Shown: one piece after another, positions 49,195-61,139 of the stretch
Position numbering within the stretch: position 1 is the stretch's first letter
Layout: each line of letters starts with the position of its first letter
From: Haematococcus lacustris
Taxonomy: Eukaryota > Chlorophyta > Chlorophyceae > Chlamydomonadales > Haematococcaceae
DNA: 64,000 nt
NCBI GenBank assembly: GCA_030144725.1
Contig: JASKMD010000012.1
Span: 11,648,621 to 11,712,620, forward strand
Direction: 5' to 3'
Translations under genes and position numbers: made by a program
Notes under the pieces: model-generated
What the model was told of the DNA's origin: nothing
Seen by the model: only the letters and a program-made list of their open reading frames with translations
The model's database searches: none

Positions 49195-52100
49195 CTATGA
49201 CAGCCAGCTCGTTTTGTCGGCGATAGGCGCTCGCGAGCCCTTGTAACCAGCGAGCCTGTCGCTCAGCCCCAGGGAGTACACACCCAGGCACTTGTCGCCC
49301 TGCGTCGGATCGATGCCCAAGAACGCGGCCATCTCCGGAGCATCGCGCGCAGCCGCCTGCCACGAGCTCCAATACCCTGCGAGGCCTTGGGCGGTGGCCA
49401 TGAGCGCTAGGTTCTGCGGTGCGGGGGAGAAGCAAATGGTGGAGACAGGTCATGTCCACCTGGTTGCAGACGCCATGCTGCTCGTCTCGCACAACGCGAA
49501 TGCTAAACACACCATTAGGTCCAAGGCAGGGGCCGCCAAAGATAAGGAGTCCACGAGCAGCCACCAAACCAGCCAATCCATACCAGCCAGGGCGAATGCC
49601 ATGTGCTGCTGCTGCTGTTGCTGCTGTAGCTGCTGATGATGACTGGCATCGCACTGCTGGCTCACCTGGACTGCGCATGACACGGCAGCAATTTCCTCCC
49701 ACTCGGGGTTCTTCTTGCCGGACTTCTCACTGCTTTTGGGCTGCATGCAGATCACGATGTAATGCGAAACCTGCAGCACCAGGAGCAGCAAGCAGCGTAG
49801 GAGGCCATGATGTCTTTGTCTGCCATGGCAGGGCTAGCAGCCCAGCCGTGAGCATCATCGCCACCATGCCAGCATGCATCGTGGCCCTGCGTGCATTGCT
49901 GTACTACAACCCTTTGTCACTCATACTGCGAATGGTCACGCTCATGGCCAGCACAGTGGCAGTGGCAGGTCATGCACACAGCAGGCAACCAGCTTCAGCA
50001 GTGGCCAGCACCTCACCAGGGGCCAGGTCTTGCTGGCCTTGCCCTTCAAGCGTGCCACAGCCTCCTCAGACTTGTCTGCTGGAGTGGTGTACTGGCCCAC
50101 CAAGTCTATGGTCAACGTCTGCAGGCAACAGAAGCGGCCGCATTAGCGACAGCGGCAGCAGCAGAGAGGTGCCTGCAAGCTGTGCAATGTCACACCCTCC
50201 AAAAGTGCATGATTTCATAGCTGTATGATGGACACGTTACCCCGGGCTGGGCTGGGCTGGGCCAGGCAGGGCCAAGCCGGGCAGGGCACAGTGGCTGCTG
50301 TACAGGGGTGAGGCGCTGGCACTGGCACTTGCGCTGGCATGGATAAGGGCTCCCCACCCTGACCCCCCACCCTGCCCCTTAACCCTCTGCCCTGACCCCT
50401 TACTCACCTCAAACTTGGTCTTGGCCTCGCCCTCCAGCACAACGAACCTGCACAGCACCAGCACGCCAGCTTTGAGCCTGCCTGCCACGTGAGAGTCAGG
50501 GCCAGTGCCAGCAGTCCATGGCATCGAATATCATAGCAAGGGGCTGAGCTGCACTTGCAGCAAGGGGTAGGTGTGCCAGGGCTGCGTGCTGGAATGCGTG
50601 CAGTCGCTGCCCGCGAAGCAAAGGTGCTGGCCCCATCCCTGGCCATAGCGCTAATCTCAGCGAGCCTTTACCGCCAGGGCTGTGTGAGGTTATGAGTAGG
50701 CGCCCAGCGGGCAGCTTCCAGGCACAACTCAATGGCAGACCTGTCCACCTGACCACGCACCAAGGCAGACAGGCAGATCAGCCGGCCGGCTGGCAGGAAG
50801 GCGGGCAGATTGTAAGCAGCAGGCAGGCAGGCAGCTGGTCAGTTGCTCCAAGTGGCGAAGGTGGCAAGGGGCTGGAGAGGTAGCCTCCTGGCATGCTGAC
50901 TGAGTAGAAGCAGGACAGGGCAGTTGGAGCAGTTGGAGCATGGCCACCCAGCCTGCTGGGTGTGTGTAAGCGAGGTAGGGCAGTTTGAGCGTTTGAGCCA
51001 AGGAATGGGGCATGGGTAGGAATGAGGCATGAAAAGGGGGTTAGGGTTGTGGTTCGGGTTGTGGTTGTGGTTGTGGTTAGGGCTGTGGTTAGGGTTAGGG
51101 TTCTAGGCCACTCCCAGCAGCCCTGGCCCTCACGTTGCCCTGCACCCCACCTGCCCAACCCCTGTGTTTCCACCGCATGCCTGCTCCTGGCCTGCCTGAG
51201 GGTGGCTGACACCAGCTGCTGCCCAGCCCCTTGCACCTGGCCGCTGCTGCTGCTGCTGCTTTCAGGGCTGGTGCTGCTGGTGCTGCCGCTGCTGGTGACC
51301 TGCCACTCCTGGGACCCTTGCATTGGTGCCATAATTCTTTACCACCACAGCCTGACTGTTGCCCCGGGCCTGAGGGGCAGCGCCCTGTGAAGCACCGCCC
51401 AGACGGCCTGCTCCACCAGCCTGCAGTGCTTCCCATAGGCAGCGTGTGTGGAGGGTGTGTGCACTCCCCCCCAGTGCCTCACCATCCCCCGCCCTGCTAC
51501 CCACCCCCTGCTCCTGTCCCTCCCCAAACCTCCCACCCTGCCTCTGCCGTGGCCCTGCTGCTCACTACCCCCCGGTACCAGACCCACGCCCCCCGCTGCT
51601 GTTGGACTTGAACTCCCAGCACCCTGGCCTCTGCCTTGGCCTGCTGCTGCACCGCCCCGCCCACCTTGGCTCCTGTGTAGTCCTTGGGCGCCACTGAGCG
51701 CCTGCCTTTCAAGAGCTGCAGCAGCTGGTCTGGTGGCACTGCCAGGATGCCCTGCACCTGGGCCCTGCAGGCAGCAGGCACTCCCTGAGGCCCAGGGGTT
51801 CAGACACCAGGTGCTGGGCAGCAGGTGCTAGACAGCAGCAGGCGCCAACCCCTGCTGGACAGCACCTGGTGGGCAGCCCAAGTGGTCGGCAGCAGGCACT
51901 GCAGGACAGGCTCTAGCTAACCCAGCTGCCTGTGTAGCCCACTGATGTGGTGGTGGTGGTGGTGGTGGTGGTGGTGGTGGTGGTGGTGGTGGTGGTGATG
52001 CAGGAGTGAACATCGAGTGAGGGCAGCCGCGTGGTTGAAAGGGCAAGCACCATCACCACAGCACCTACTTTTTGTGCTTGGCAGCTGCTGCAGTGCCCTT

Positions 52101-52458
52101 CAGTGCAGCTGGCAGGCCTTGCATGAGCCAGGCGCCTAAACCCCCGAGGAAAATGAGGGCAGTCAACCGCACATCCTGTGAGGCACCAGACATCCACCAA
52201 CATTCACACGGCAAACCTTATGTGTGACGTGTTATGTCATGTCAAGTGTGATGAGGGCAGCTGCAGGGCAGGGCTCCTAGGTGCTGCTGGGTGCAGGGTG
52301 GATAGCTGGGTGGAACACACCTCTGTGTAAATCCCCACAGCTCCTGCAAGACAGCACAGGCCTAGCACAGCGAACTCCAAGCCGAGGTTGGTGTTACTGG
52401 AGCGGACGTCCCGCCTATTGATGACGTGCTTCCCTGCCGCATGTCTGTCTTTGTCCAT
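49195..52458 (-). CDS. Membrane-anchored nitroreductase-family protein
   Basis: Eight exons (52458-52321, 52175-52069, 51764-51665, 50748-50672, 50447-50408, 50118-50017, 49770-49666, 49413-49195) splice in frame to 295 residues. Residues 27-70 contain two hydrophobic segments (FAVLGLCCLAGAVGIY and LTALIFLGGLGAWLM), so the enzyme is probably membrane-tethered. The nitroreductase domain follows: LLKGRRSVAPKDYTG, AIELCLEAARWAPTHNLTQPWRF for FMN, HYIVICMQ, PEWEEIAAVSCAVQNLALMA, GLAGYWSSW and a C-terminal LGVYSLG strand. The reaction class is FMN-dependent NAD(P)H reduction; substrate unknown. An internal ATG at 52193 is in frame with exon 2 and could give a shorter form with one membrane segment. 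The very short exon 50447-50408 is supported by both phases and family sequence. Confidence 0.85.
51037..51103 (+). repeat. Degenerate telomere-like TTAGGG/TTGTGG repeat in an intron
   Basis: TTAGGG, TTGTGG and TTCGGG hexamers alternate for about 65 bp inside a nitroreductase intron. On that gene's sense strand this reads as CCCTAA. Confidence 0.7.
51943..51996. repeat. (GGT)n microsatellite in a nitroreductase intron
   Basis: About 17 GGT repeats lie within intron 52068-51765. Confidence 0.95.
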
Positions 52459-52984
52459 GAAGGCGGGCTGATGAAACAAAATGGACTCTGGGGCTCTGGG
52501 GCACCCTGCTCGGCCTGCAGTGTATTTACTTAGACGTGACCCCCAACGCGGTGTCGATTACCTCTCGTCGTTTACATGCCGCAAGTCGGACAAGTACTGC
52601 GACTGCATGCTGTGACTTGCGTACAAACAGTTTTGTCCGTGCTCTGCCCGTGCTCTGCCCGTGCCGCGCACAGCTTAGGCTGGAACTGCTGCAGCTTATA
52701 GCTTCAGACAGGCGGGTTCGCAGATACAGACAGAGCCACATAGAGCGACACAGAGTCACTCCAGAATGCGCCAGGTGGCTCAGCTGTGCCGCAGCTTGCG
52801 CTCGTAGTATTTGTTTGCAGCAAATACGTTGCCAGCTTGGCTACAAGAATGCAGCAGGTCGGAGTCTGTGCGCACGGTGGGGATGGGCAATGAGCCACGG
52901 GCCCTGTTCCCTAGGATAGGGGCGGGCAGTGTCCAATTGATCAACGCGCTGATGCTGTGGACAGAGACTCCATAGCGCGGCGTG

Positions 52985-53408
52985 CAAGCGCAAGCTCGTT
53001 CCCAGTGTCGCGAGTCCCTGATCACCGGCCGCGGCACCGACCGGCGCCACCTTTTGGAAGCGCCACAAGACAGCTGCTGGAACCTGACTATGAAGCACAC
53101 TGGTCTTTGGCAGATGTCCTGAGCCGCGATGGCTAACTTCTGTCGCTCATTTTGTCGCGCGGTATTCCAGGGCCCAGCCCTGGTGCCTGCAGGCTTGTAG
53201 CTTGGGATGCTGGCGACAGTGTTCTACAGCACAGATATTGCCGCGGGGATTGCAGCGCTGCCATACCTGTATGACAGTAGGTATATCTGAATGGATACAC
53301 CAACAATGCTGTATCTCTATCCTCATGTGGAGCCCCTACACTTCTCCACAGCAGTCAGAGACCGGTGTGTGTCCCTAACCTAGGAGTCGGGACTGTGTCC
53401 CTAACCTA
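52985..53408 (+). repeat. Dispersed repeat X, copy B (empty site for Element 2)
   Basis: Read in reverse complement, this stretch matches 11400-11535, then 13450-13620, then 19605-19705 in that order and without the intervening elements. It therefore represents the locus before Element 2 and the 161-bp-TIR element arrived, with some drift around the junctions. What repeat X itself is, I cannot tell. Confidence 0.75.
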
Positions 53409-53436
53409 TTCGCTAGAGCCCTACCCTATGCACACT

Positions 53437-53814
53437 CTAGCGCACACACATCCCCTTTGTAAGGGGCAACCGTATTGTTTGTTTGTTTGGCTCATGGCAT
53501 GATGCACATGTCACTATCGCTGCCGCTGGTGCCGCCGCTGCCACTTCCGCACGACCCGCGACCCGCGCCTCGACCACTTCGGACGCCACGACCGCTCCCG
53601 CCTCTAAACCAGCAGCGCACACCCCCCTCATCACGGTATGCCGTTTGGCCTTCTTCGCATGCCATGTGTTATTGTCGTGTCGGTCCCTGCGCGCTTCACC
53701 GCTGGCCTTCATGTTCTTCTGCGCCTGGCTTGGCTCTGGCTGAGCCTCGAGCTCGCGGTCAACTTCAATGTCCGAGGCATTACGATTACGTTTACGCTGC
53801 CTGTTTCGCTCCAT
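53437..53814 (-). CDS. Small basic/acidic ORF, unassigned
   Basis: ATG at 53814 opens 125 codons. A basic N-terminus (MERNRQRKRNRN) is followed by an acidic Glu-rich segment, a second basic patch (HAKKAKRHT), an Ala-rich stretch and a CASCHE motif. It resembles the nuclear, low-complexity N-termini of transposon proteins nearby but matches nothing I know. The plus strand is also open over the Ala-rich half, so either strand or neither may be coding. Confidence 0.25.
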   Translation of the reverse strand: MERNRQRKRNRNASDIEVDRELEAQPEPSQAQKNMKASGEARRDRHDNNTWHAKKAKRHTVMRGVCAAGLEAGAVVASEVVEARVAGRAEVAAAAPAAAIVTCASCHEPNKQTIRLPLTKGMCVR

Positions 53815-54048
53815 CGTCTACCAAACTCTACAGCGACATATCAATGCTGTGTTACACGCCAGTGTACTTACGCCGGTTCTAAGCAATTAGCCACCAACCA
53901 CCAATAGCAGCGGGGATTGCAGTTGGTGCGGAGTTGGTGCAGTTGGACAGCAACCGCGAGTACCTGGTGTATAGGCTTGCGGAGTACCATTCGCGGCACT
54001 AGCATGTACCTGCAAGCTTGACGCGACTTTGAAAGGGGATACTCCGCC

Positions 54049-57000
54049 ATGGACAGCTTACTGCGGTCGGCATTGCAGCGGGGCAAGGCGTACGAGGATC
54101 TGCCCCTGCGGCTGCAGCAGAGCATAAGCCTCGGCGAATACCAATCTGCCGTGCAGCATTTTTGGATCCAGCAAGGTGAAGACTGGGGAGTGAGCCCGGC
54201 CTGCAGCGCATGTGGGGAGCAGGTCAGAGTTGGTGCTGCAGCTGCACAGCGCCCCAGCTTCCACCACTGCTTCACGCACTGCTGGTGCTGCTCCTTCTGC
54301 GAAGCTAGCAAGCTGCTGCCCTGCTGCTTCACATAGCTTCAATGTTTACCAGCCCCTGCACCGCATGTAGCCTGCACCCCATCCTGCCTCTGAGCTTTAA
54401 CGACGGCCTCTGGTCATGGCCAGCCCATCAGCATGCCCCTTCACCAGCATTACAGCCTGTCTCTTCTCCCTGGTCGACCACGTGGCAGGCAGCAAGACAC
54501 ACCCACACCCACACCCACACCTACACCCTCCCTGGGCAATGCCATGGCAGCCACCGAGTCACTGCTGATCGCAGCCAGCTTCTGTGCACCCACATTGCAC
54601 CCCCCCCTGCTTGACCTGACCATGCGCCCCACCCCCCTGCTTGACCTGGCCATGCGCACCCCTGCTGCTGCGCAGGAGTACTACGAGGAGCTGATCCGCA
54701 GCTACAAGGCATGGATGCGCCTGTTCCCTTATCACTTGTCAGGCTATGTGTGCCGGGTCATGCGCCTCACTCCTGCCAAGTACTATCATGACATGTGAGG
54801 AGATGATGACAGGCCCTCCCCCTCCCCCTCCCCCTCCCCCTCCCCCTCCCCCTCCCCCTCCCCCCTCCCCCTCCCCCTCCCCCTCCCCCTCCCCCTCCCC
54901 CTCCCCCTCCCCCTCCCCCTCCCCCTCCCCCTCCCCCTCCCCCTCCCCCTCCCCCTCCCCCTCCCCCTCCCCCTCCCCCTCCCCCTCCCCCTCCCCCTCC
55001 CCCTCCCCCTCCCCCTCCCCCTCCCCCTCCCCCTCCCCCTCCCCCTCCCCCTCCCCCTCCCCCTCCCCCTCCCCCTCCCCCTCCCCCTCCCCCTCCATGC
55101 CCTGTCCTGTGTGTGGTGCCATATGTTAGGCTGGTGGCCGCCCTGACCCAAGAGAAACCGTACCACCAAATCCCCAACTTCACGGTGGGCAGACACCCTG
55201 CAACACACTGTGCAGCAGCAGCCGGGCGGCACAGCACCGGCTGAGTGCGGCCCCCACCTGGCTGACTGCAGGCAGCGGACGCGCTGCGCCTCCTGGGTGT
55301 GGGGAGGAACGAGTACATTGCCACACTCAACGCATGCAAGGGCAGGCGGCTGCTGTGGAGGGTGAACCGCAGCTCAGTGGCGCGGGACATGCTGCCCTAC
55401 GCGCCCAAGGACCACCGCATTGAACCATGGTGGACAGTGAGCGTGGTGAACATTGGTAAGGCCTGGAGCTTGGGTCTGGCCCTGGCCCTGGCCCTGGCCC
55501 CAGGCTTAAGCCTGGGCCTGGGCCTGTGAACCTGTGAAGCCGGGAACCTGGGCCTGATGGCTGGGTGCCGGTGCTGGTGTTTGAGCCCGAGCCTGGGACT
55601 GGGCCTGGGCCTGAGCCTCTTCTCCGTCTTGTCTTGTTGCCCTGACCAGCTGTCCCCCTCCCCAGCCCCAGTCCCCCTCACACCTTGGGGCACACCCCCC
55701 CACCCCCCCAACCCCCCCACCCCACCCTCAGACTCCCCGCCCCCAACTCTCAACTCCCCCGGCATTGCATACGTTGAGGTGAAGGTTGGGTCCCCCGCCC
55801 CCCCCCTGCCCCCCCGCCTGCCTGTGTGGCCCTCATGGTGAGCCAGGTGAGAGCGAGTACAGGGAGCTGGATGCTGAGGAGGTGGCGCACCTGAAGACTG
55901 CCAGCGGCCCCGGCCCTGAGCATGTCACCTGCTGTGCTGACCTGCGGCCGGCAGTGCTCCGCAGCCTCCTGCGCAAGGGCCTGGTGTACGTAGAGGTGGG
56001 GCCAAGCACCCCCTCCCTCCCTCACCACACCCACCCCTGAAAGCACCACGGTACTGGCCAAGCCATACTCCCTCCCTCCCTCCCACCCTTCCCCTCCCTC
56101 CCCTTCCCTCCCTCCCACCCTTTCCATCACTCCCCTTCCCTCCCTCCCACCCTTTCCATCACTCCCCTTCCCTCCCTCCCACCCTTTCCATCACTCCCCT
56201 TCCCTCCCTCCCACCCTCCCCTACTTCTTCCCTTCCTAGACAGCCTCTCCCGCCCACTTTGTACACACTTGCCGCCATGCCGAGCAGGTGCCAGTAGCGC
56301 TGTCCCACCGCTTCTCCATCCCGCCCCTGGACGGCTTCGTGAGCAACAAAGACGCTGCGGCAGGCCTGGGGGGGGGGCGGGGGGGCGGCGCCAGCCTCGG
56401 CTGCAGCTGACCCGGTGGAGGGGCTGCTGTACGCAGTGTTTGTGGCCAACAGCGAGCGCCTCACCGTGAGTCACAGCCATGAGGTCACCTCAGAGGGTTA
56501 CACTTAGGGGTTTCACTTAAGGGGTTAAACAAAGCGGGTTACACTCAGGGGGTCACACTTAGGTAGTCACACATAGGGGGTCACACTTAGGGGCCAGGGG
56601 TAACCTCGATCAGGCTGCGCCCTAGCCTTATGGTTTGGGGTTTGGGTTGGGGCTGGCTGCAGCTGCAGCACTGCACCCCACTACAGCAACGCGGCCCCTG
56701 CTGGGGTCACCTGTCAAAGTATTATGCATCATGGTATCGCCCACCAACATGAGGCTGAGCAATGCAGCCTCCCCCCCAGCAGCTCTGCACGGGTCCAGGC
56801 CCCTTTGCTGTGTGGGGTGCAGGTCAACCAGGCGCAGTGAGGCAGGGGGGTGGAGAGCTCCTGCCCAGCTGCCCCTCGCTGCCCACCGCCTCTGGCTATC
56901 AATCCTTGAACCCTGCCCCAGCTCCCCTCCCCCTGCCCTCCCCCCCCCTCCCCCCCCCCTCCCTCACCCACTCTCCCTCAGCCCCCCTCTGGATGTGCCC

Positions 57001-59240
57001 CCCGGCCCCAGGTTGCTGACCTGGCCTCCATGCTGGCGGTGCGCCCGGACGCCGTGTGCTCGGCCCTGGCACTGGCCAGCCGCCTGGGCTTTGCCACCCG
57101 GGTGCACCCCCCCGTGGACCCCCGGCAGGCTGCCTACCTCAACCCCGGCAGCGCCGCCGACATGGGGCGGGGCAGCAGCAGCAGCCTAGGCACCCCTGGT
57201 CAGGCCGACCTCCTAGGGCCTCGAGCAGGGGGGGCCGGGGGGGAGGGGAGTTGTTGGGGGAGGGGGAGGGGGGAGGCGGCAGCAGGGCTGGGCGTGTGGG
57301 GGGCCACCCCTCAGGGCTCGTTCAGCGGTGGGGGGGGGGGCGGGTGGCCAGGGGCAGTGGGGCGAGGGGGAGAAAGGAGGGCAGGGGGAGGGGGAGCTGC
57401 GGGCAAGGGCGGTGGCGGTGGTTCTGGATGCGGAGGCCACCTCATACCTCATGATGGGCGCCTTGTCGCCAGGTGGGTAAGCTGACCCCCCCAGGAGCCC
57501 AAAGGCCCCCCCCTAGGCCCCCCTAGGCCTCCCTAACTTCCACCTGGGCAGGGGGAGTGCCTTGGGCTGAGGGAGGAGGAGGGGCCTGAGGGCCAGGTGA
57601 AGGCTCACTCAGCGCCCCATCGCTGACAGCCAGCAGCAGAGGGACAGGGGGAGAGGGAGGCGGAGGGAGGTGAGGGGGGTGACATCGGCATTGGCCACCC
57701 CTCACAGTGTGTGGTTGCTGGCTCACTGCCTGCTGGTGTGCTGCTGCTCCTGTCAAGCCTGTCGTCCTGCCGCCCGTTTGCTGCCAGGTCTGAAGCGTCA
57801 CGCCGTGACCCTGTTTGAGGGGGGCCGGGTGGCTGGGGCCGGCCTGATGTCAGAGCTGGTCAGCGAGCTGTGGACTAGCTATGCGGCTGGCCAGGGGTTC
57901 GAGGGAGATATGGCGCGCCTGACTCAGGTCAGGCCCCTCCCCCTCCCCCTCCCCCCCCCCTCCCCCCTCCCCCTCCCCCTCCCCCTCCCCCTCCCCCTCC
58001 CCCTCCCCCTCCCCCTCCCCCTCCCCCTCCCCCTCCCCCTCCCCCTCCCCCTCCCCCTCCCCCTCCCCCTCCCCCTCCCCCTCCCCCTCCCCCCTCCCCC
58101 TCCCCCTCCCCCTCCCCCTCCCCCTCCCCCTCCCCCTCCCCCTCCCCCTCCCCCTCCCCCCTCCCCCTCCCCCCTCCCCCTCCCCCTCCCCCTCCCCCCT
58201 CCCCCTCCCCCTCCCCCTCCCCCTCCCCCTCCCCCTCCCCCTCCCCCTCCCCCTCCCCCTCCCCCTCCCCCTCCCCCTCCCCCTCCTCACCTGCTGCTTG
58301 CTTCATTGCTGCTGCTGCCCCAGTTTGCAGCGGCGCTGGCCACCACCCTGGAGGTGTGTGTGAGTGAGGCGGGCCCAGGGGCCATGCAGGTGGAGCTGCT
58401 GCGCAAGGAGTCGCTGGCTGGACTGCCCCGCGCAGCAGCTGCCAAGGTGGATGCCATGGTTGAGCCGCCTGGGTGTTGCTGTGGTTCGTGCGCACCTCGA
58501 CCTCCCAACGCTGCTGCTGCTGCTGCTGCTGCTGCAGCTGTAGTCGCCATCTGCACTTTTTGGCTGGGACCTCAGCATGTACCCCTCCTGATGTCCCTTC
58601 CAACCTGCCAGAGCACTCACCATCACTGCCATCACAGCTGCTGCTGTCGGTTGTCTTGTTGTCAGGACCTCAGGCGTCAGCCTGCAGCTGCCCCCCCCCT
58701 GGCTGCCTGCACAGGTGCTGACCTCAGCCTACTGCGCGCTGCTGCCCGTCACGCCGCTCCCCCCCCCCTGTGCTGCCAGTGGCCCTGGGCCTCAGCAGCA
58801 GCCCGGCTTGGTTTGGCGCCTCGCCCGCCGCCAGCTCCCCCTGGTGCCAGCTGGCCCTCTACGCTGCAGCCAGGTCAGCACAAGGCGCAAGATGCCGTGC
58901 TGGAGCTCTGCCGCCGCCACTGCTGCTGCTGATGACACAGTGCTGCTGGCCCTGCTGCTGGCCCCGCTGCCACGGCAGCCGCTGCTGCTGCTGCTGCCGC
59001 ACTGCTGCCCCCCACCCTGCTCATGCCTACCACCTGCCCTGCTGAGCTGCCTGCCCTGCTGCCTGCCTGACCCTGCCAGGTGTGGCCCAGTGTCCCTGGT
59101 GCTGGCGGCAGGGCAGCGGGTTACCCGGCTGCCCGTGCAGTTGGAGCAGGCCAGCCATGCGCTGCTATGGCCCTGGGACACGGAGGCCTGCGCTGCAAAG
59201 TGAGTGGCACGCGCCCCTCCCCACGCGCCAGGCACTACCA

Positions 59241-59281
<41 letters not shown>

Positions 59282-61139
59282 GATCCAGCTGGGGTTGATT
59301 GGGTCCTGGGACGGGATACCCTGCCTGCCTTGCTGGCTTCAATGCGATTACCACACGTGGAGTTCCACATGGGACCTGCCGACTTTACTTTACGTAGTGT
59401 CAGGCATGAAGTGTGAGGCATGTGGATAGGCTATTACTATAGGTATGCCAGGATCCTTATTCAGTCTTGTTATATAACCATATGTGATAATAGGAACAAT
59501 AGCAATGGTAATAGTAGTAATGGGTGTGCCAGGATCCTTACCCTAACCCTTACCCTAACCCCTAACCCCTAACCCCCCCTTGCTGCCACCTCATCTGCCT
59601 AGCACCCACCACCACCACCACCCTCGCCAGGGGCGGCAGTGCTATACCCAACCCTAACCAGGGTCAGGGATGGGTCACTGAGTGAAAGGGCTTGGCACCC
59701 GTGGCCACTCACACCCTCACACCCTACCCTCACACCCTCTCACTCTGACCACCATCCCATCCACCCACTCCTTGGTGCCCCCCCGCCACCCCTTACTCCT
59801 TCCTCCCCTGCCCTCCCACCTGCTCACCAGCTGCCGGTGCCCCCCTGCCCCCTCCCACCCAGGTCGCGGGCCAGCAGCTGCTTAGGGGGGGGCCCGTCTG
59901 GCTCACCCCCAGGGGGGTCCCCTGCTGCTGGAAGCCACCTTCTTGCTGTACGCCCTGAACGAGCTGCTCACCGCCACAGCCGTCATGGTGCAGCCCATTG
60001 ACACCAGCGCTGCCGCATCAACCTCCATGGCCAGCCCCACGGCCAGAGACGCTGCTCTGCTGGACTCCCCCATGGCAGACACTGCTGCCAAGGTGCCACC
60101 CCCCAGCCCAGCAGCAACAGCAGCAGCAGCAGCAGCAGCAGCGGCGGCGGCGGCGGCGGCAGGGGGCCCAGTGGAGGCTGCGGTGGTGGATGTGCCGCTG
60201 CCATTGCCCTCAGCTGTCCTGGCTCGCTTCCTTCATGCTGGCGGGCAGCGGAGTGGCTGGGCGGCAGGGAGGGGAGCGGGGGAGGGGGAGGGGTGTGGGC
60301 CAGGGGGTCTGGGGCAGGATAGGGGGGCAGGGGGTGTGGGCGTGCCACTGGGGCAGCGCAGTGGGGAGTCTTCCCCTGCCCCTACCACACCTGGCTGCGA
60401 CGAGACGAAGCAGGCTAGTGGTGGTGCTGGAAGCCCTAGTGCAGCTACTTGGCAGCTGCAGCACGGGGTGGGCTCGGAGGTCACACTCACGCCTCGCCAC
60501 TCGTTGGAGCCAAGCGCGTTTGGCGAGCGCACATCGACAAGCAGCGCAGGCGCGGCGTCTGAGCTAGACCGACCGGTGATGCTGCGCGGCGTGTACCGGC
60601 AGACCGGTCAGCTCGGGGAGCTGGCGGTGCCCGGCTGCATCGTATCCGCACTGGTCAAGCTAGGCATCGCGGGCATGGTTGGCTCCCTTCGCTTGGCGAA
60701 ACTGCCGGGCGCCCCCGTCGTTGTTGGCACTACAGAGCAAGCACGGTGGGACGCCGCGGCAAGCCCTGTGGCGCAACAGGCGGGAAACTGGCTGCCGTTG
60801 TCGGTGCAGTTTGGGATGCCGCTATGTTGCCTTCCACTGTGCAAGGCGGTGTGCTTGGCGGCTCGCGAGGCGGGGTTCCTGTCTCAAGACGGCAGAGCTG
60901 CGCAAGCCGCCGCGCAGATGACGCTGCAAGCGCAGCTTGAAGAGTTGGAAGAGCAGTTCTCTGAAGCTGCTATTCCGGCGGGAAGTCACGCGGGGCCGGG
61001 TAACGGCAGCGTGCGAGACGGACACGACGGCGTTGGCCGTCGGTTAGCGTGGCACGATGTCGCACGCTTGCCATCCGTCAACCTGCTGTTTGATTCAGTG
61101 AACTTGTCGCAGCTGGTAGGGCTGGGCACGGCGGGTTAG
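54049..61139 (+). CDS. FAM91 homologue (Golgi/endosome tethering factor family)
   Basis: The main exons are 54049-54189, 54676-54794, 55130-55184, 55272-55455, 55847-55995, 56288-56465, 57012-57472, 57788-57927, 58324-58458, 58715-58873, 59080-59199 and about 59910-61139. Order and sequence follow FAM91: EYYEELIRSYKAWMRLFPYHLS, TPAKYYHDM, IPNFTAADALRLLGVGRNEY, FSIPPLDGFV, LLYAVFVANSE, VADLASMLAV, SYLMMGALSPGLKRHAVTLF and the C-terminal VQFGMPLCCLPLCKAVC. Animal FAM91A1 works with TBC1D23 and WDR11 in capturing vesicles at the trans-Golgi; that role is inferred here. The frame slips by one base inside G or C homopolymers at about 56370-56395, 57240-57420, 58758-58765 and 59880-59920. Sequence errors there are more likely than four real frameshifts. 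Confidence 0.85.
54811..55096. repeat. (CCCCCT)n array in FAM91 intron 2
   Basis: About 47 hexamers are almost perfect over 286 bp, with one CCCCCCT interruption near 54860. The minus strand is (AGGGGG)n, a strong G-quadruplex former on the template strand. Confidence 0.97.
56080..56235. repeat. CCTCCC-rich approximately 33-bp tandem repeat in a FAM91 intron
   Basis: Four copies of a CCTTCCCTCCCTCCCACCCTTTCCATCACTCC-like unit lie in intron 55996-56287. Confidence 0.85.
57936..58285. repeat. Second (CCCCCT)n array, FAM91 intron 57928-58323
   Basis: About 58 hexamers with scattered CCCCCCT units, in the same orientation as the array in intron 2. Read as an exon it would give a (PSP/PLP)n protein, but flanking donor GTCAGG and acceptor CCCCAG, with phase 0 on both sides, place it in an intron. 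Confidence 0.96.
59541..59577. repeat. Telomere-like CCCTAA tract in a FAM91 intron
   Basis: CCCTAACCCTTACCCTAACCCCTAACCCCTAA-type repeats, about 37 bp, lie in the intron before the last exon. Confidence 0.75.

Noticed and set aside
54739..55390. Gly-rich, Gly-Arg and Gly-Glu minus-strand ORFs over the first (CCCCCT)n array
   Set aside because: Hexamer repeat artefact; the real gene is on the plus strand.
57670..58932. 420-codon ORF running through the second (CCCCCT)n array
   Set aside because: It crosses two real FAM91 exon borders. Splice sites and phase show the array is intronic.
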